A DNA stretch of 64,000 bases from Candidatus Mediterraneibacter vanvlietii. Lineage in GTDB: Bacteria; Bacillota; Clostridia; Lachnospirales; Lachnospiraceae. The translations under genes were made by a program, and so were the position numbers. Numbering within the stretch: position 1 is the stretch's first letter; each line of letters starts with the position of its first letter. This document shows positions 7,011 to 14,876 of the stretch, one piece after another. Under the pieces are notes generated by a model, which saw only the letters and a program-made list of their open reading frames with translations, made no database searches and was not told where the DNA came from. The stretch is taken from positions 1 through 64,000 of the forward strand of contig DXGZ01000127.1 in NCBI GenBank assembly GCA_019113645.1, read 5' to 3'.

Positions 7011-9451
7011 AAAGACGAATCATCAAAGCGGGCGTGCTGATCCTGATTTTTGTGGCGGCGCTTGTGATCAGCAGTCTTGTAATCAACAGGGGAACGGACG
7101 ACGAGATCGTGGATATGGGGGCGCCGACCCTGCCAAGAATCTCGTTTATGGTCAATGAAAATGAAGTAAACAATTTGTTCGGATATGTGGATGAAATGGA
7201 TATCACTGCCATGCGCGATACGATCATTCCTCTGCAGACAGATGGGACGCTCGTTATGAATTTGGAGACGGACGGCAGCCAGGTGAGCGGTATCCGGTAT
7301 GAAGTGTATTCTCTGGACGGCAGTGAGACTTACAAAGAAGGGGAAGCAGAACTTCCGGAAGAGGGATCTTCGGTACAGCTTCAGCTTGGGAACATTCTTT
7401 CAGATGACGCGCAGGAGGCGGTGCTGAAGGTGATCCTTACCATAGAAGACGGCGATGAGATCAGCTATTATACCCGCATTGTGCGGCCGGATGAGGTGTC
7501 AACATCGGAATGTCTATCGTTTGCGCAGGATTTCCATACGAAAGCACTGAACGGCGAGGCATCGGAGGAACTCAGCGCCTATCTGGAACCGGGCGAGGAG
7601 AGTGATAACACCACTTATCAGACGGTAAATATACATTCTGATATCACGCATATCCAGTGGGGAGAATTGAATCCGGAAGTGATGGGGGACGTGGAGTGGA
7701 GTATCAAGGAGAGTAATACGGTGTACACGTCCATCCTGGCGAAATATCAGGTGTCATGCACAGATGAAAACGGGGAAGCGTCAATTTATAACATTAAGGA
7801 ATTCTTCCGTGTACGCTATGTAGAAGGGACGATTTATCTGCTGGATTACAACAGGGATATGGAACGGCTCTTCCAGGGGACGGCGCAGGAATTCGATGAG
7901 GACGGCATCCTCTTCGGGATTGCTTCCGATGACATACAGTATACTGCCAACAGCGACGGCACAGTGGCAGCCTTCGTGCAGGAGAGAGAACTCTGGCTTT
8001 ACAACGGGGCAGGTGGAGAACTGACGAAAGTGTTCAGTTTCGCGGACCAGGAAGGTCAGGATGTGCGGAGCAGGAATGACCAGCACGCGGTCCGTATCAT
8101 CAGCATGGATGAGGACGGTAATCTTGCGTTTGCTGTCTACGGATATATGAACCGGGGCTTCCATGAGGGCGAAGTCGGTGTGGGAATCTATTATTTTGAC
8201 GTTGAGAGCAGTCTGGTGGAAGAAAAGGCGTTCATACCGAGCAGCAAATCATTTGCCATTGCAGAGGATGAGCTTGGGAAGATGGTGTACTATAACCACA
8301 GCCAGTCCATGCTCTATGTGCTTGCGGACGGCACGCTCTATCAGATCAATCTGGAAAACGACGAGCAGACTGTGCTTGCCGAGCAGCTGGAGGAAGGTCA
8401 GTACGCGGTGTCGGATGACGGGCATCTGATGGCGTACCAGACAAGCGGAACGATTGACACGGCTGCTCAGATACAGGTGATGGATCTGAGCAGCGGGGAT
8501 TCCTATACAGTGGATGCTTCAGACGGTGAAGCGGTGCGGCCGCTGGGATTTGTAAACGGTGACTTTATTTTCGGCAAGATTAATCCGGAGGATGCGGGAG
8601 TGACGGTTTCCGGGGAAGAGATCACGCCGATGTATGAGATCGAGATCCGGAATGCGGATAATGAGAAGGAAGCCGGATATTCATTTACAGATCAGAATAT
8701 ATATACCAGGGACATTGTGATAGAGAACAATATGATCACATTTAACAGAGTGGTAAAAGAAGACAGCGGTTATAATGCGGCTTCCCAGGAATATGTGACC
8801 AATAATCTGGAGCGAGGAGAATCCGCTGTGCAGCTGGAATCTTACAGCACGGAACTTCAGGGAGTCCAGCAGAGGCTGACATTTGCAGACGGCATTGACA
8901 ATGCCGGGCTAATACTCACGAAACCAGATCTGGCTGCGTCGAGAGAGCCGCTGACGATCACGCTGGGCGGAAGCGGAAACGAGCAGAAATTCTATGTGTA
9001 CGGCATGGGAGAACTGGTTGGTATCTATGACATGGCAGGAAATGCGGTTCAGCGGGCTGAACAGGTATCCGGCGTTGTGATCTCTTCGGATCAGGCGTAT
9101 GTGTGGGAGAAAGGAAACAGAGATCTCGTCTACTCGACGGATGCGGAGGCATTCTCGAAAGAAGACGGCGAGACATCCCTCGAAGCGTGTGAACGCTATA
9201 TGGAGCAGTACGGAGCTTCGCGAATAGACTTGACCGGATGTACGCTGGACCAGGTGCTCTACGTGATTAACCGGGGCTGTCCGGTGATTGCCATTACGGA
9301 TTCGAATCATGCAGTGCTGCTGACCGGCTACACGCTGACTGATATCACCTATATCGATCCGGATACAGGCGCAGAACATACGGTGGGAATCAACGAGATG
9401 GAAAGCATGGCGGAAGAGAACGGAAATACGTTTATCGGATATATCCGATGA
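7007..9451 (+). CDS. Membrane-anchored extracytoplasmic protein with a C39-like C-terminal domain
   Basis: An 814-residue protein with one N-terminal membrane segment (about residues 5-27), so most of it should lie outside the membrane. Residues 40-300 are acidic and low in cysteine. The middle (about 300-640) has repeating short beta-strand patterns such as AVSDDGHLMAYQ and FAIAEDELGKMVYYN, consistent with a propeller-like fold. The last 90 residues (INRGCPVIAITDSNHAVLLTGY then YIDPDTG) look like the second half of a peptidase C39-like domain. The histidine and DP motifs are there, but the segment where the catalytic cysteine should be reads SSDQAYVWEKGN, so a protease-dead, binding or sensing domain is likely. 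Translationally coupled to the methyltransferase. Function unknown. Confidence 0.75.
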   Translation: MKRRIIKAGVLILIFVAALVISSLVINRGTDDEIVDMGAPTLPRISFMVNENEVNNLFGYVDEMDITAMRDTIIPLQTDGTLVMNLETDGSQVSGIRYEVYSLDGSETYKEGEAELPEEGSSVQLQLGNILSDDAQEAVLKVILTIEDGDEISYYTRIVRPDEVSTSECLSFAQDFHTKALNGEASEELSAYLEPGEESDNTTYQTVNIHSDITHIQWGELNPEVMGDVEWSIKESNTVYTSILAKYQVSCTDENGEASIYNIKEFFRVRYVEGTIYLLDYNRDMERLFQGTAQEFDEDGILFGIASDDIQYTANSDGTVAAFVQERELWLYNGAGGELTKVFSFADQEGQDVRSRNDQHAVRIISMDEDGNLAFAVYGYMNRGFHEGEVGVGIYYFDVESSLVEEKAFIPSSKSFAIAEDELGKMVYYNHSQSMLYVLADGTLYQINLENDEQTVLAEQLEEGQYAVSDDGHLMAYQTSGTIDTAAQIQVMDLSSGDSYTVDASDGEAVRPLGFVNGDFIFGKINPEDAGVTVSGEEITPMYEIEIRNADNEKEAGYSFTDQNIYTRDIVIENNMITFNRVVKEDSGYNAASQEYVTNNLERGESAVQLESYSTELQGVQQRLTFADGIDNAGLILTKPDLAASREPLTITLGGSGNEQKFYVYGMGELVGIYDMAGNAVQRAEQVSGVVISSDQAYVWEKGNRDLVYSTDAEAFSKEDGETSLEACERYMEQYGASRIDLTGCTLDQVLYVINRGCPVIAITDSNHAVLLTGYTLTDITYIDPDTGAEHTVGINEMESMAEENGNTFIGYIR

Positions 9452-9647
9452 ATCCCGCGATGGTGCAATATAGAACTGAACTGACAGAACTGCGGAACTG
9501 AAAAAACGGCAGGAAAATAAGAAATCGGCAGGCGCTTCGATCGAAATGGTCGAGGCGCCTGCCAATTTTATTTTCCGGTATTTGCAGTGGCGCGGCCCGG
9601 GCAGGTATGGAACTGCCGCAGGCGTTGAAACCGTGCCTGTATGGAAA

Positions 9648-10145
9648 CTATGCTTTCTTCGGGAACAGGACTCCGCGGTATCTGTTCAGACCGGCATAGA
9701 CGATCAGTCCGATTACTCCGCAGGAAATCACTTCTCCGATTCCCACTGTCAGCATCATGAATGGAATCGGAAGAGGATCCATATATCCGTATTTGAGGAC
9801 AAACGGAACAATGATCGTGTTGGCAAGAATCGGCGGCAGCGGAGCCAGATATCTGCTTTTATCTCTGAGCATCCATGTAAAGACCGCTCCGATCAGTGTC
9901 GCCAGACTTCCGAAGATAATATCCGGAAGAATACAGCCGCCCAGAATATTGCTGAGCAGGCAGCCTAAGAATACGCCGGGGATTGCAGCCGGAGTAAACG
10001 CAGGCAGTATGGTAAGAGCCTCGGATAAACGGACCTGAACCGGACCATAAGCAAAAGATGCGCCGACAAGTGTCAGTACTACATAGATGGCAGCGATCAT
10101 CGCCGCCTGTGCCACGAAGAGCACGTTGAGTTTGGATGTTTTCAT
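9648..10145 (-). CDS. queT: QueT-family queuosine precursor transporter (ECF S component)
   Basis: A 165-residue, five- or six-helix membrane protein of the QueT family. The signature regions are FAYGPVQVRLSEALTILP near residue 30, PGVFLGCLLSNILGG and the C-terminal GEVISCGVIGLIVY. It is the substrate-binding subunit of an energy-coupling-factor importer, expected to bring in queuine or preQ1-type precursors using a shared ECF module encoded elsewhere. GGAGATC precedes the ATG at 10145. A 160-base structured leader and a good promoter lie upstream, pointing to riboswitch control. It is a single-gene unit facing away from the sugar operon. Confidence 0.88.
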   Translation of the reverse strand: MKTSKLNVLFVAQAAMIAAIYVVLTLVGASFAYGPVQVRLSEALTILPAFTPAAIPGVFLGCLLSNILGGCILPDIIFGSLATLIGAVFTWMLRDKSRYLAPLPPILANTIIVPFVLKYGYMDPLPIPFMMLTVGIGEVISCGVIGLIVYAGLNRYRGVLFPKKA

Positions 10146-10305
10146 TTTTCTGATCTCCTTTAGTTTTGTTTTACGAGTGGAAGGTCTCGAACACTCGATT
10201 CATTTAACGCCGGGAATCGGCGGCAAGCCCGATAGACCTTGGTTTTCGCCTTAGCGTGCAAAGCAGGCTGCCAGTGACAGCCTGCGTGTAGTGGGCTTTG
10301 CAACG
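10146..10305 (-). promoter_or_regulatory. Structured queT leader, candidate preQ1 riboswitch
   Basis: Read on the minus strand, the leader has a perfect 8-bp hairpin GCAGGCTG/CAGCCTGC (10263-10285), nested with TGCAAAGC/GCTTTGCA (10257-10264 with 10295-10302). It then has the unpaired-looking word GGCGAAAACCAAGG. Next come two mutually exclusive pairings: AAGGTCT (10234-10240) with AGACCTT (10181-10187), or CGAGTG/CACTCG (10174-10179 with 10192-10197), which encloses AGACCTT and lies just before the ribosome binding site. That geometry suits translational control. Class III preQ1 riboswitches are the class I recall as linked to queT, but class assignment is inference. Confidence 0.6.
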
Positions 10306-10311
10306 TGGGAT

Positions 10312-10340
10312 AGTATAACACGGAGAGGACTGAAATTCAA
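10312..10340 (-). promoter_or_regulatory. queT promoter
   Basis: On the minus strand TTGAAT (10335-10340), a 17-base spacer, and TATACT (10312-10317). Transcription should begin near 10305, giving the 160-base leader. Confidence 0.75.
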
Positions 10341-10407
10341 GCCGTACCCACAATTTCTGCCGTACCCACAATTTAATGTATTCTGCGGAGACTGTATTCT
10401 GCAGAGA
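10341..10407. repeat. Two short tandem duplications upstream of queT
   Basis: GCCGTACCCACAATTT occurs at 10341-10356 and 10359-10374 (18-base period), followed at once by TGTATTCTGCGGAGA (10377-10391) and TGTATTCTGCAGAGA (10393-10407; 16-base period). They lie just behind the queT promoter. The remainder of the gap to 10617 is AT-rich, with only a weak A/T hairpin around 10508-10530 and no gene. Confidence 0.7.
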
Positions 10408-10617
10408 TGTTCCGATATTTGTTAGCATCTGGAATCACTGGAATTTCTGAAATTTTATACAACAAAAAGTATATGTTAATTAATCCAAAGTGGCTGAAGG
10501 AAACTGAAAAAAACAATCTGACTGTTTTTTGGGGAAATAGGATTGGCAATGTGAACAAAAATGAAAATGTATTTTTATTATAAACTAACAAAGTGTCGAA
10601 GAAATGAAAAAACAGGA

Positions 10618-10671
10618 TTGCTTTTCTACAGATGTGGTGCTATCATAAAACCACAAGGTTAACCGATTAAC
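10618..10671 (+). promoter_or_regulatory. lacI-type regulator promoter and operator
   Basis: Promoter TTGCTT (10618-10623), 17-base spacer, TATCAT (10641-10646). GTTAACCGATTAAC at 10658-10671 is a near-palindrome with the central CG typical of LacI-family operators, placed at the likely transcription start. The same 14-mer occurs at 11802-11815, before the transporter genes. Autorepression is inferred. Confidence 0.75.
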
Positions 10672-10690
10672 TTAACCGAAGGAGGTGTGA

Positions 10691-11710
10691 ATGAGACGAG
10701 TAACGATCAATGACATTGCAAGGGAATGTCATACTTCAAAAGCGACAGTATCGTATGTGATCAATGAACGGTACAACAAAGTTTCCGAGGAAATGGTGGA
10801 AAAGGTACAGCGTGCGATTAAAGAGCTGGGATATGTGCCAAGCTTGAATGCCAAGTCACTGGCAGGACGGGGATCGAATCTGATCGGAGTGATCATACCC
10901 CAGATGGATGTGAGTGAGAAGCTGATCTTTGACAATCCTTTCTATAGTGAGTTCCTCTCGGGAATTGAGTACTATTTAAGAAAGGCGGGATATGGGGTTG
11001 TATTGAGTGTAGTCACGAGAGATAATCGCTTTGAGGAGCTGGTGAAGAAGTGGAATCTGGACGGAGCTGTCGTGTTCGGGATTGATAATGATACGATGCT
11101 CAAACGCTTGGGAGATTACAAATTTCCGGTATTGTTGATAGACTCCTACATTACCAGCCCGGATTACTACAGAATGAATATCCGTGACGAAGAAGCCTGT
11201 TATGAAGCTACCAGGTATCTGATTAGAAGTAAAGGGAAAACCGCTCTGGTCACGGGACAGATCAGTAAGAGTAAACTGCTTGAGCAGCGTGCGGCAGGAT
11301 ACAGAAGAGCCCTTGAAGAGGCAGGGGAAGAATTTGACGAGACATTGATCTTTCAGGGAGACATCACATTTGAATACGGACAGGCGGCTGCGGCACAGAT
11401 CTTGGAGCGCGGGGACGTCAGCCAGATTCTTGCTACGGCAGACATATTGGCGAGAGGAGTGATCAACTGCCTGCAGAGCAGCGGAAAGAACATTCCGGAG
11501 GAGTATTCGGTGATGGGATTTGATGATACATATCAGTCAAGAAATATGTATCCGAGACTGACAACTGTCGGACAAAATATTTCTGAGCGTGGCGAGATGG
11601 CAGGAAGGCTGATCCTGAAGATCATCAACAACGAACAGGTAGAAAAAGAAAACTACATGGACTGTCAGATCATTGAAGGTGATACGACAGAAAAGAACTG
11701 TATTGTATAA
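10691..11710 (+). CDS. LacI/GalR-family transcriptional regulator of the glucan operon
   Basis: A 339-residue LacI-family protein. The N-terminal HTH (TINDIARECHTSKATVSYVIN, residues 4-24) and hinge helix (PSLNAKSLAGR, about 52-62) are standard. A periplasmic-binding-protein-like effector domain follows, with LIGVIIPQMD, DGAVVFGID, VLLIDSYI and the C-terminal VMGFDDTYQSRNMYPRLTTV. It should bind the two GTTAACCGATTAAC sites and respond to a sugar, probably an alpha-glucoside from the neighbouring enzymes. The start follows GAAGGAGGTG. The transporter genes begin 118 bases downstream with their own operator. Confidence 0.93.
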   Translation: MRRVTINDIARECHTSKATVSYVINERYNKVSEEMVEKVQRAIKELGYVPSLNAKSLAGRGSNLIGVIIPQMDVSEKLIFDNPFYSEFLSGIEYYLRKAGYGVVLSVVTRDNRFEELVKKWNLDGAVVFGIDNDTMLKRLGDYKFPVLLIDSYITSPDYYRMNIRDEEACYEATRYLIRSKGKTALVTGQISKSKLLEQRAAGYRRALEEAGEEFDETLIFQGDITFEYGQAAAAQILERGDVSQILATADILARGVINCLQSSGKNIPEEYSVMGFDDTYQSRNMYPRLTTVGQNISERGEMAGRLILKIINNEQVEKENYMDCQIIEGDTTEKNCIV

Positions 11711-11801
11711 AAGCCGCTCCGGCGGAAAACCGATTCTGCTGAAAGGCTCTGCTGCATACAATACAGTTCGAGATGGAACAGTAAATTTTTTTTGCGGGTT
11801 A

Positions 11802-11815
11802 GTTAACCGATTAAC
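11802..11815 (+). promoter_or_regulatory. LacI-type operator before the sugar transporter
   Basis: GTTAACCGATTAAC, identical to the site at 10658-10671, lies 13 bases before the permease start. No clear -35/-10 pair was found next to it. It could act on an unrecognised promoter or as a roadblock. Confidence 0.65.
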
Positions 11816-11828
11816 CTGGGAGGGCGTT

Positions 11829-12701
11829 ATGTACAGATCAAAGAAAAAGATTATTATCACGTTTTTACTTCCCAGTCTGCTGGGACTGCTGATATTTAAA
11901 GTGGGAGCAATGGTGTATTCGCTTTATATCAGCTTTACGGAGTGGAACCTCTTCGGAGATCCGCAATTTGTGGGACTTCAGAACTACATCGAAATATTTC
12001 AGGATGACCGCTTTTATGAGGCGCTGAAAAATACGATCTTATTCATTGTGGGATATCTTCCGATCGTGGTTGTCCTGTCACTGGGGATCGCACTTCTTCT
12101 GAATTCAAAAGTGAAAGGAGTGAATGCCTTCAGGGGACTCTTCTTCCTCCCGGTCATCACTTCATGGGTTGCGGTTTCCATGATCTGGAAGGGACTGCTG
12201 AATCCGGAATTCGGAGTGATCAACTCGATCATTGAGGCCTTCGGGGGGACAGGGCCGGCATGGCTCCAGAATCCGGTGTTTGTGATTCCTGCAGTCATCA
12301 TGGTCAGTGTCTGGAAGGACGTTGGATTCTTGTCCATAATATTCCTCGGAGGACTGCAGGGAATCTCCCAGGAATATTATGAAGCGTCAAGGATCGACGG
12401 GGCGAACAAGTGGCATCAGTTTAAGAGCATTACGCTTCCGCTTTTGTCGCCGACGACTTTTTACGCACTGATCATTACGATCATCAATTCATTCCAGGTG
12501 TTTGACCAGATTTGGATCATGACGTCAGGAGAGCCAACAGCAGATCTTGTTCCGGTCATGGTAACGGAGATTTATAAGAACAGCTTCCAGTACCAGAAGA
12601 TGGGATATGCAACCGCACTGTCATGGATCCTGTTTTTGATCATCATCGCAGTGACCATATTCCAGAATATAATGCAGAAAAAATGGGTTCATTATGAATA
12701 G
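11829..12701 (+). CDS. Carbohydrate ABC transporter permease (MalF/UgpA type)
   Basis: The ATG at 11829 is used rather than the track start at 11673: GGGAGGG precedes it and the protein then begins with the short basic tail YRSKKK ahead of the first membrane helix. About 290 residues with six membrane segments. The EAA loop EYYEASRIDGANKWHQFKSITLPLL contacts the ATPase. This is the first permease subunit of a CUT1-type importer; the shared MsmK-type ATPase is not in this window. The next gene follows after 15 bases. Confidence 0.93.
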   Translation: MYRSKKKIIITFLLPSLLGLLIFKVGAMVYSLYISFTEWNLFGDPQFVGLQNYIEIFQDDRFYEALKNTILFIVGYLPIVVVLSLGIALLLNSKVKGVNAFRGLFFLPVITSWVAVSMIWKGLLNPEFGVINSIIEAFGGTGPAWLQNPVFVIPAVIMVSVWKDVGFLSIIFLGGLQGISQEYYEASRIDGANKWHQFKSITLPLLSPTTFYALIITIINSFQVFDQIWIMTSGEPTADLVPVMVTEIYKNSFQYQKMGYATALSWILFLIIIAVTIFQNIMQKKWVHYE

Positions 12702-12716
12702 GAAGGAGGAAAAACA

Positions 12717-13535
12717 ATGAAGACGGGAAAGAAAAAATGGCTGATCTATCTTTTGCTGGTACTGGGCGCGATCGTGATGATCATACCGTTTGGCTGGATG
12801 GTCATCGTAGCTTTTACAAAACCGGATATCACGTATCAGATGACGATTGAAAATATCCTGAACTCACTGTCATTGAACAGTTTTAAAACGTTGTTTACGG
12901 AATATAGCATGGTCAGATATGCGCTTAACAGTATCATTGTATCTGTCATCTCTACAGCTGGTCAGATCCTGCTCTGCGCCATGTCCGGATTCGTGTTTGC
13001 AAGGATCGATTTCAAGCATAAGGAAAAGATATTTATCCTTTACCTTGCGACCATGATGATCCCGGTACAGGCAACGGTGATCCCTCAGTATATTCTGATC
13101 AATAAGATGGGGCTGGTCAACACATATGTAGGACTGTTCCTGCCTGGCATATTCAATGCTTTCGGAACGTTCCTGATGCGACAGTATTTCATGAGCATCC
13201 CGAAAGCGTTGGAAGAAGCGGCCTGCCTGGATGGGGCAGGATATATAAGGATCTTTTTCCAGATCATGCTTCCGCTTGCAAAGACAGGGCTTGCAGTGCT
13301 GGCGGTCACAAGCTTTATGGGAGCATGGAACGACTTCCTGTGGCCATTGCTGGTATCATCGGATGACCTGCATACGACGCTGCCGCTGTTTTTGTCCCAG
13401 CTTCAGGGCAGATGGTATGTGGACTGGAGCGTGCTGATGGCGGCAACACTCATCAGTGTGATCCCGATCTTGATCGTCTATTTGTTTGCACAGAAATATT
13501 TTATTGAAGGTGTACAGAATACAGGTATTAAATAA
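12717..13535 (+). CDS. Carbohydrate ABC transporter permease (MalG type)
   Basis: A 272-residue, six-helix permease, the second transmembrane subunit of the CUT1 importer. The EAA loop EEAACLDGAGYIRIFFQIMLPL is clear near residue 165, and the C-terminal KYFIEGVQNTGIK ending is characteristic of MalG-like proteins. The ribosome site GGAAGGAGG is 8 bases from the start. It stops 13 bases before the binding-protein start, so the genes are tightly coupled. Confidence 0.94.
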   Translation: MKTGKKKWLIYLLLVLGAIVMIIPFGWMVIVAFTKPDITYQMTIENILNSLSLNSFKTLFTEYSMVRYALNSIIVSVISTAGQILLCAMSGFVFARIDFKHKEKIFILYLATMMIPVQATVIPQYILINKMGLVNTYVGLFLPGIFNAFGTFLMRQYFMSIPKALEEAACLDGAGYIRIFFQIMLPLAKTGLAVLAVTSFMGAWNDFLWPLLVSSDDLHTTLPLFLSQLQGRWYVDWSVLMAATLISVIPILIVYLFAQKYFIEGVQNTGIK

Positions 13536-13548
13536 GGAGGAAAAAACT

Positions 13549-14802
13549 ATGAAGAAAAAATTAATCGCAGGTATTCTCGGAGTTACAATGATAGCAGGAA
13601 TGATCACCGGATGTGGAGGCGGATCCGGTGAGTCGTCGGACGGAACAACAACGATCAAATACGCTACGTATTCTGCCGGACCGGATCATCTGGAGGATAT
13701 GGACGCCATGATTGCGGAATTTGAAAAACAGAATCCGGACATCAAAGTTGAGGTGGAAGTGATCGGATATGATGATTACTTTACAAAGCTCCAGACACAG
13801 GCGTCTTCCAATACACTTCCGGATGTATTTGAGATGAACTATGAGAACTTCAATACTTATGCGGGAAACGGAGTGCTTCTCGATCTGACGGAGATGGCTG
13901 AGAGTGACGAGGACTTTTCACCGGATATGCTGACAGGAAATACGTATGAATACTTCCAGAATGACGGAAAACTGTACGGGCTTACAGAGAAGGTGTCAGA
14001 TGTTGTGCTGTACTATAATAAGGATATGTTTGATGCGGCGGGACTGGAATATCCCCAGGCAGACTGGACATGGGATGACCTTCTTACTGCAGCTCAGGCG
14101 CTGACAAAAGATGGCGTATATGGATTCTATGCACCGGTAACATATAATGAACTGTACAAGGTAGTGGCACAGAACGGAGGCGCGCTCTTCGATGAGGACG
14201 GCAATCCGACGATCGATTCCGCAGAGAATGTGGAGGCTCTGCAGTGGATGCTGGACAAGATGCTTGAGTATCATATCCAGCCTACATCAGAGGAGATGAG
14301 CGGAAAGACACCGGAAGATATGTTCAAAAACAGCGAGATCGCAATGGAAGTTACAGGAAGCTGGATGGTGACCACGTTTGCGGACGCTCCGTTTGAGTGG
14401 GACATCGCCCTTGAGCCGGGAAATACTGATCAGGTACACCACGTTTTCGCAGACGGTATTGTGGCAAGCGCAAATACAAAGAACGCGGAAGCAGCTTGGA
14501 AACTGATCAAATTCCTCTCAACAGATGCTACCGCTGCAAAGATCCGTCTGGATTCCAGCTGGGATCTGCCGGCGACCAATGATGAGTCTGTCCAGGAACA
14601 GTATACTTCACAGGAGAAACCGGAGCACAGAGAAGTGATCTTTGAAGCAATGGAATCAGGAATCATGCCTCCGATGGTAGATCACTATGCAGAGGTACAG
14701 AACGCGATCAATGAAGAACTGAACCGTGCAGTGATCGGGCAGCAGTCAGCAGAGGAAGCACTGAAAGCAGCACAGGAAGAAGTTACAAATATTTTGAAAT
14801 AA
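13549..14802 (+). CDS. Sugar-binding lipoprotein of the CUT1 ABC importer
   Basis: A 417-residue extracellular solute-binding protein (family 1). The ATG at 13549, behind AAGGAGG, opens with a lipoprotein signal: MKKKLIAG, a hydrophobic stretch, then MITGCGGG, so C22 should be lipidated and the protein held on the outer face of the membrane. Maltose-binding-like segments include ADWTWDDLLTAAQAL and GSWMVTTFAD. It captures an oligosaccharide for the two permeases upstream. A terminator directly after it should reduce read-through into the glycosidase genes. Substrate inferred from neighbours: an alpha-gluco-oligosaccharide. Confidence 0.93.
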   Translation: MKKKLIAGILGVTMIAGMITGCGGGSGESSDGTTTIKYATYSAGPDHLEDMDAMIAEFEKQNPDIKVEVEVIGYDDYFTKLQTQASSNTLPDVFEMNYENFNTYAGNGVLLDLTEMAESDEDFSPDMLTGNTYEYFQNDGKLYGLTEKVSDVVLYYNKDMFDAAGLEYPQADWTWDDLLTAAQALTKDGVYGFYAPVTYNELYKVVAQNGGALFDEDGNPTIDSAENVEALQWMLDKMLEYHIQPTSEEMSGKTPEDMFKNSEIAMEVTGSWMVTTFADAPFEWDIALEPGNTDQVHHVFADGIVASANTKNAEAAWKLIKFLSTDATAAKIRLDSSWDLPATNDESVQEQYTSQEKPEHREVIFEAMESGIMPPMVDHYAEVQNAINEELNRAVIGQQSAEEALKAAQEEVTNILK

Positions 14803-14809
14803 TCGGTAC

Positions 14810-14850
14810 AATGCCGCAAGCCGCCTTTTGAACAGACTTGCGGCATTTTT
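14810..14850 (+). terminator. Terminator between binding-protein and glycosidase genes
   Basis: AATGCCGCAAG and CTTGCGGCATT form an 11-bp stem followed by a T-run. It lies inside the operon, so it may act as a partial terminator that keeps the binding protein more abundant than the enzymes. Confidence 0.85.
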
Positions 14851-14876
14851 AAAAAACAGACAGGTGGTAACAGGAA

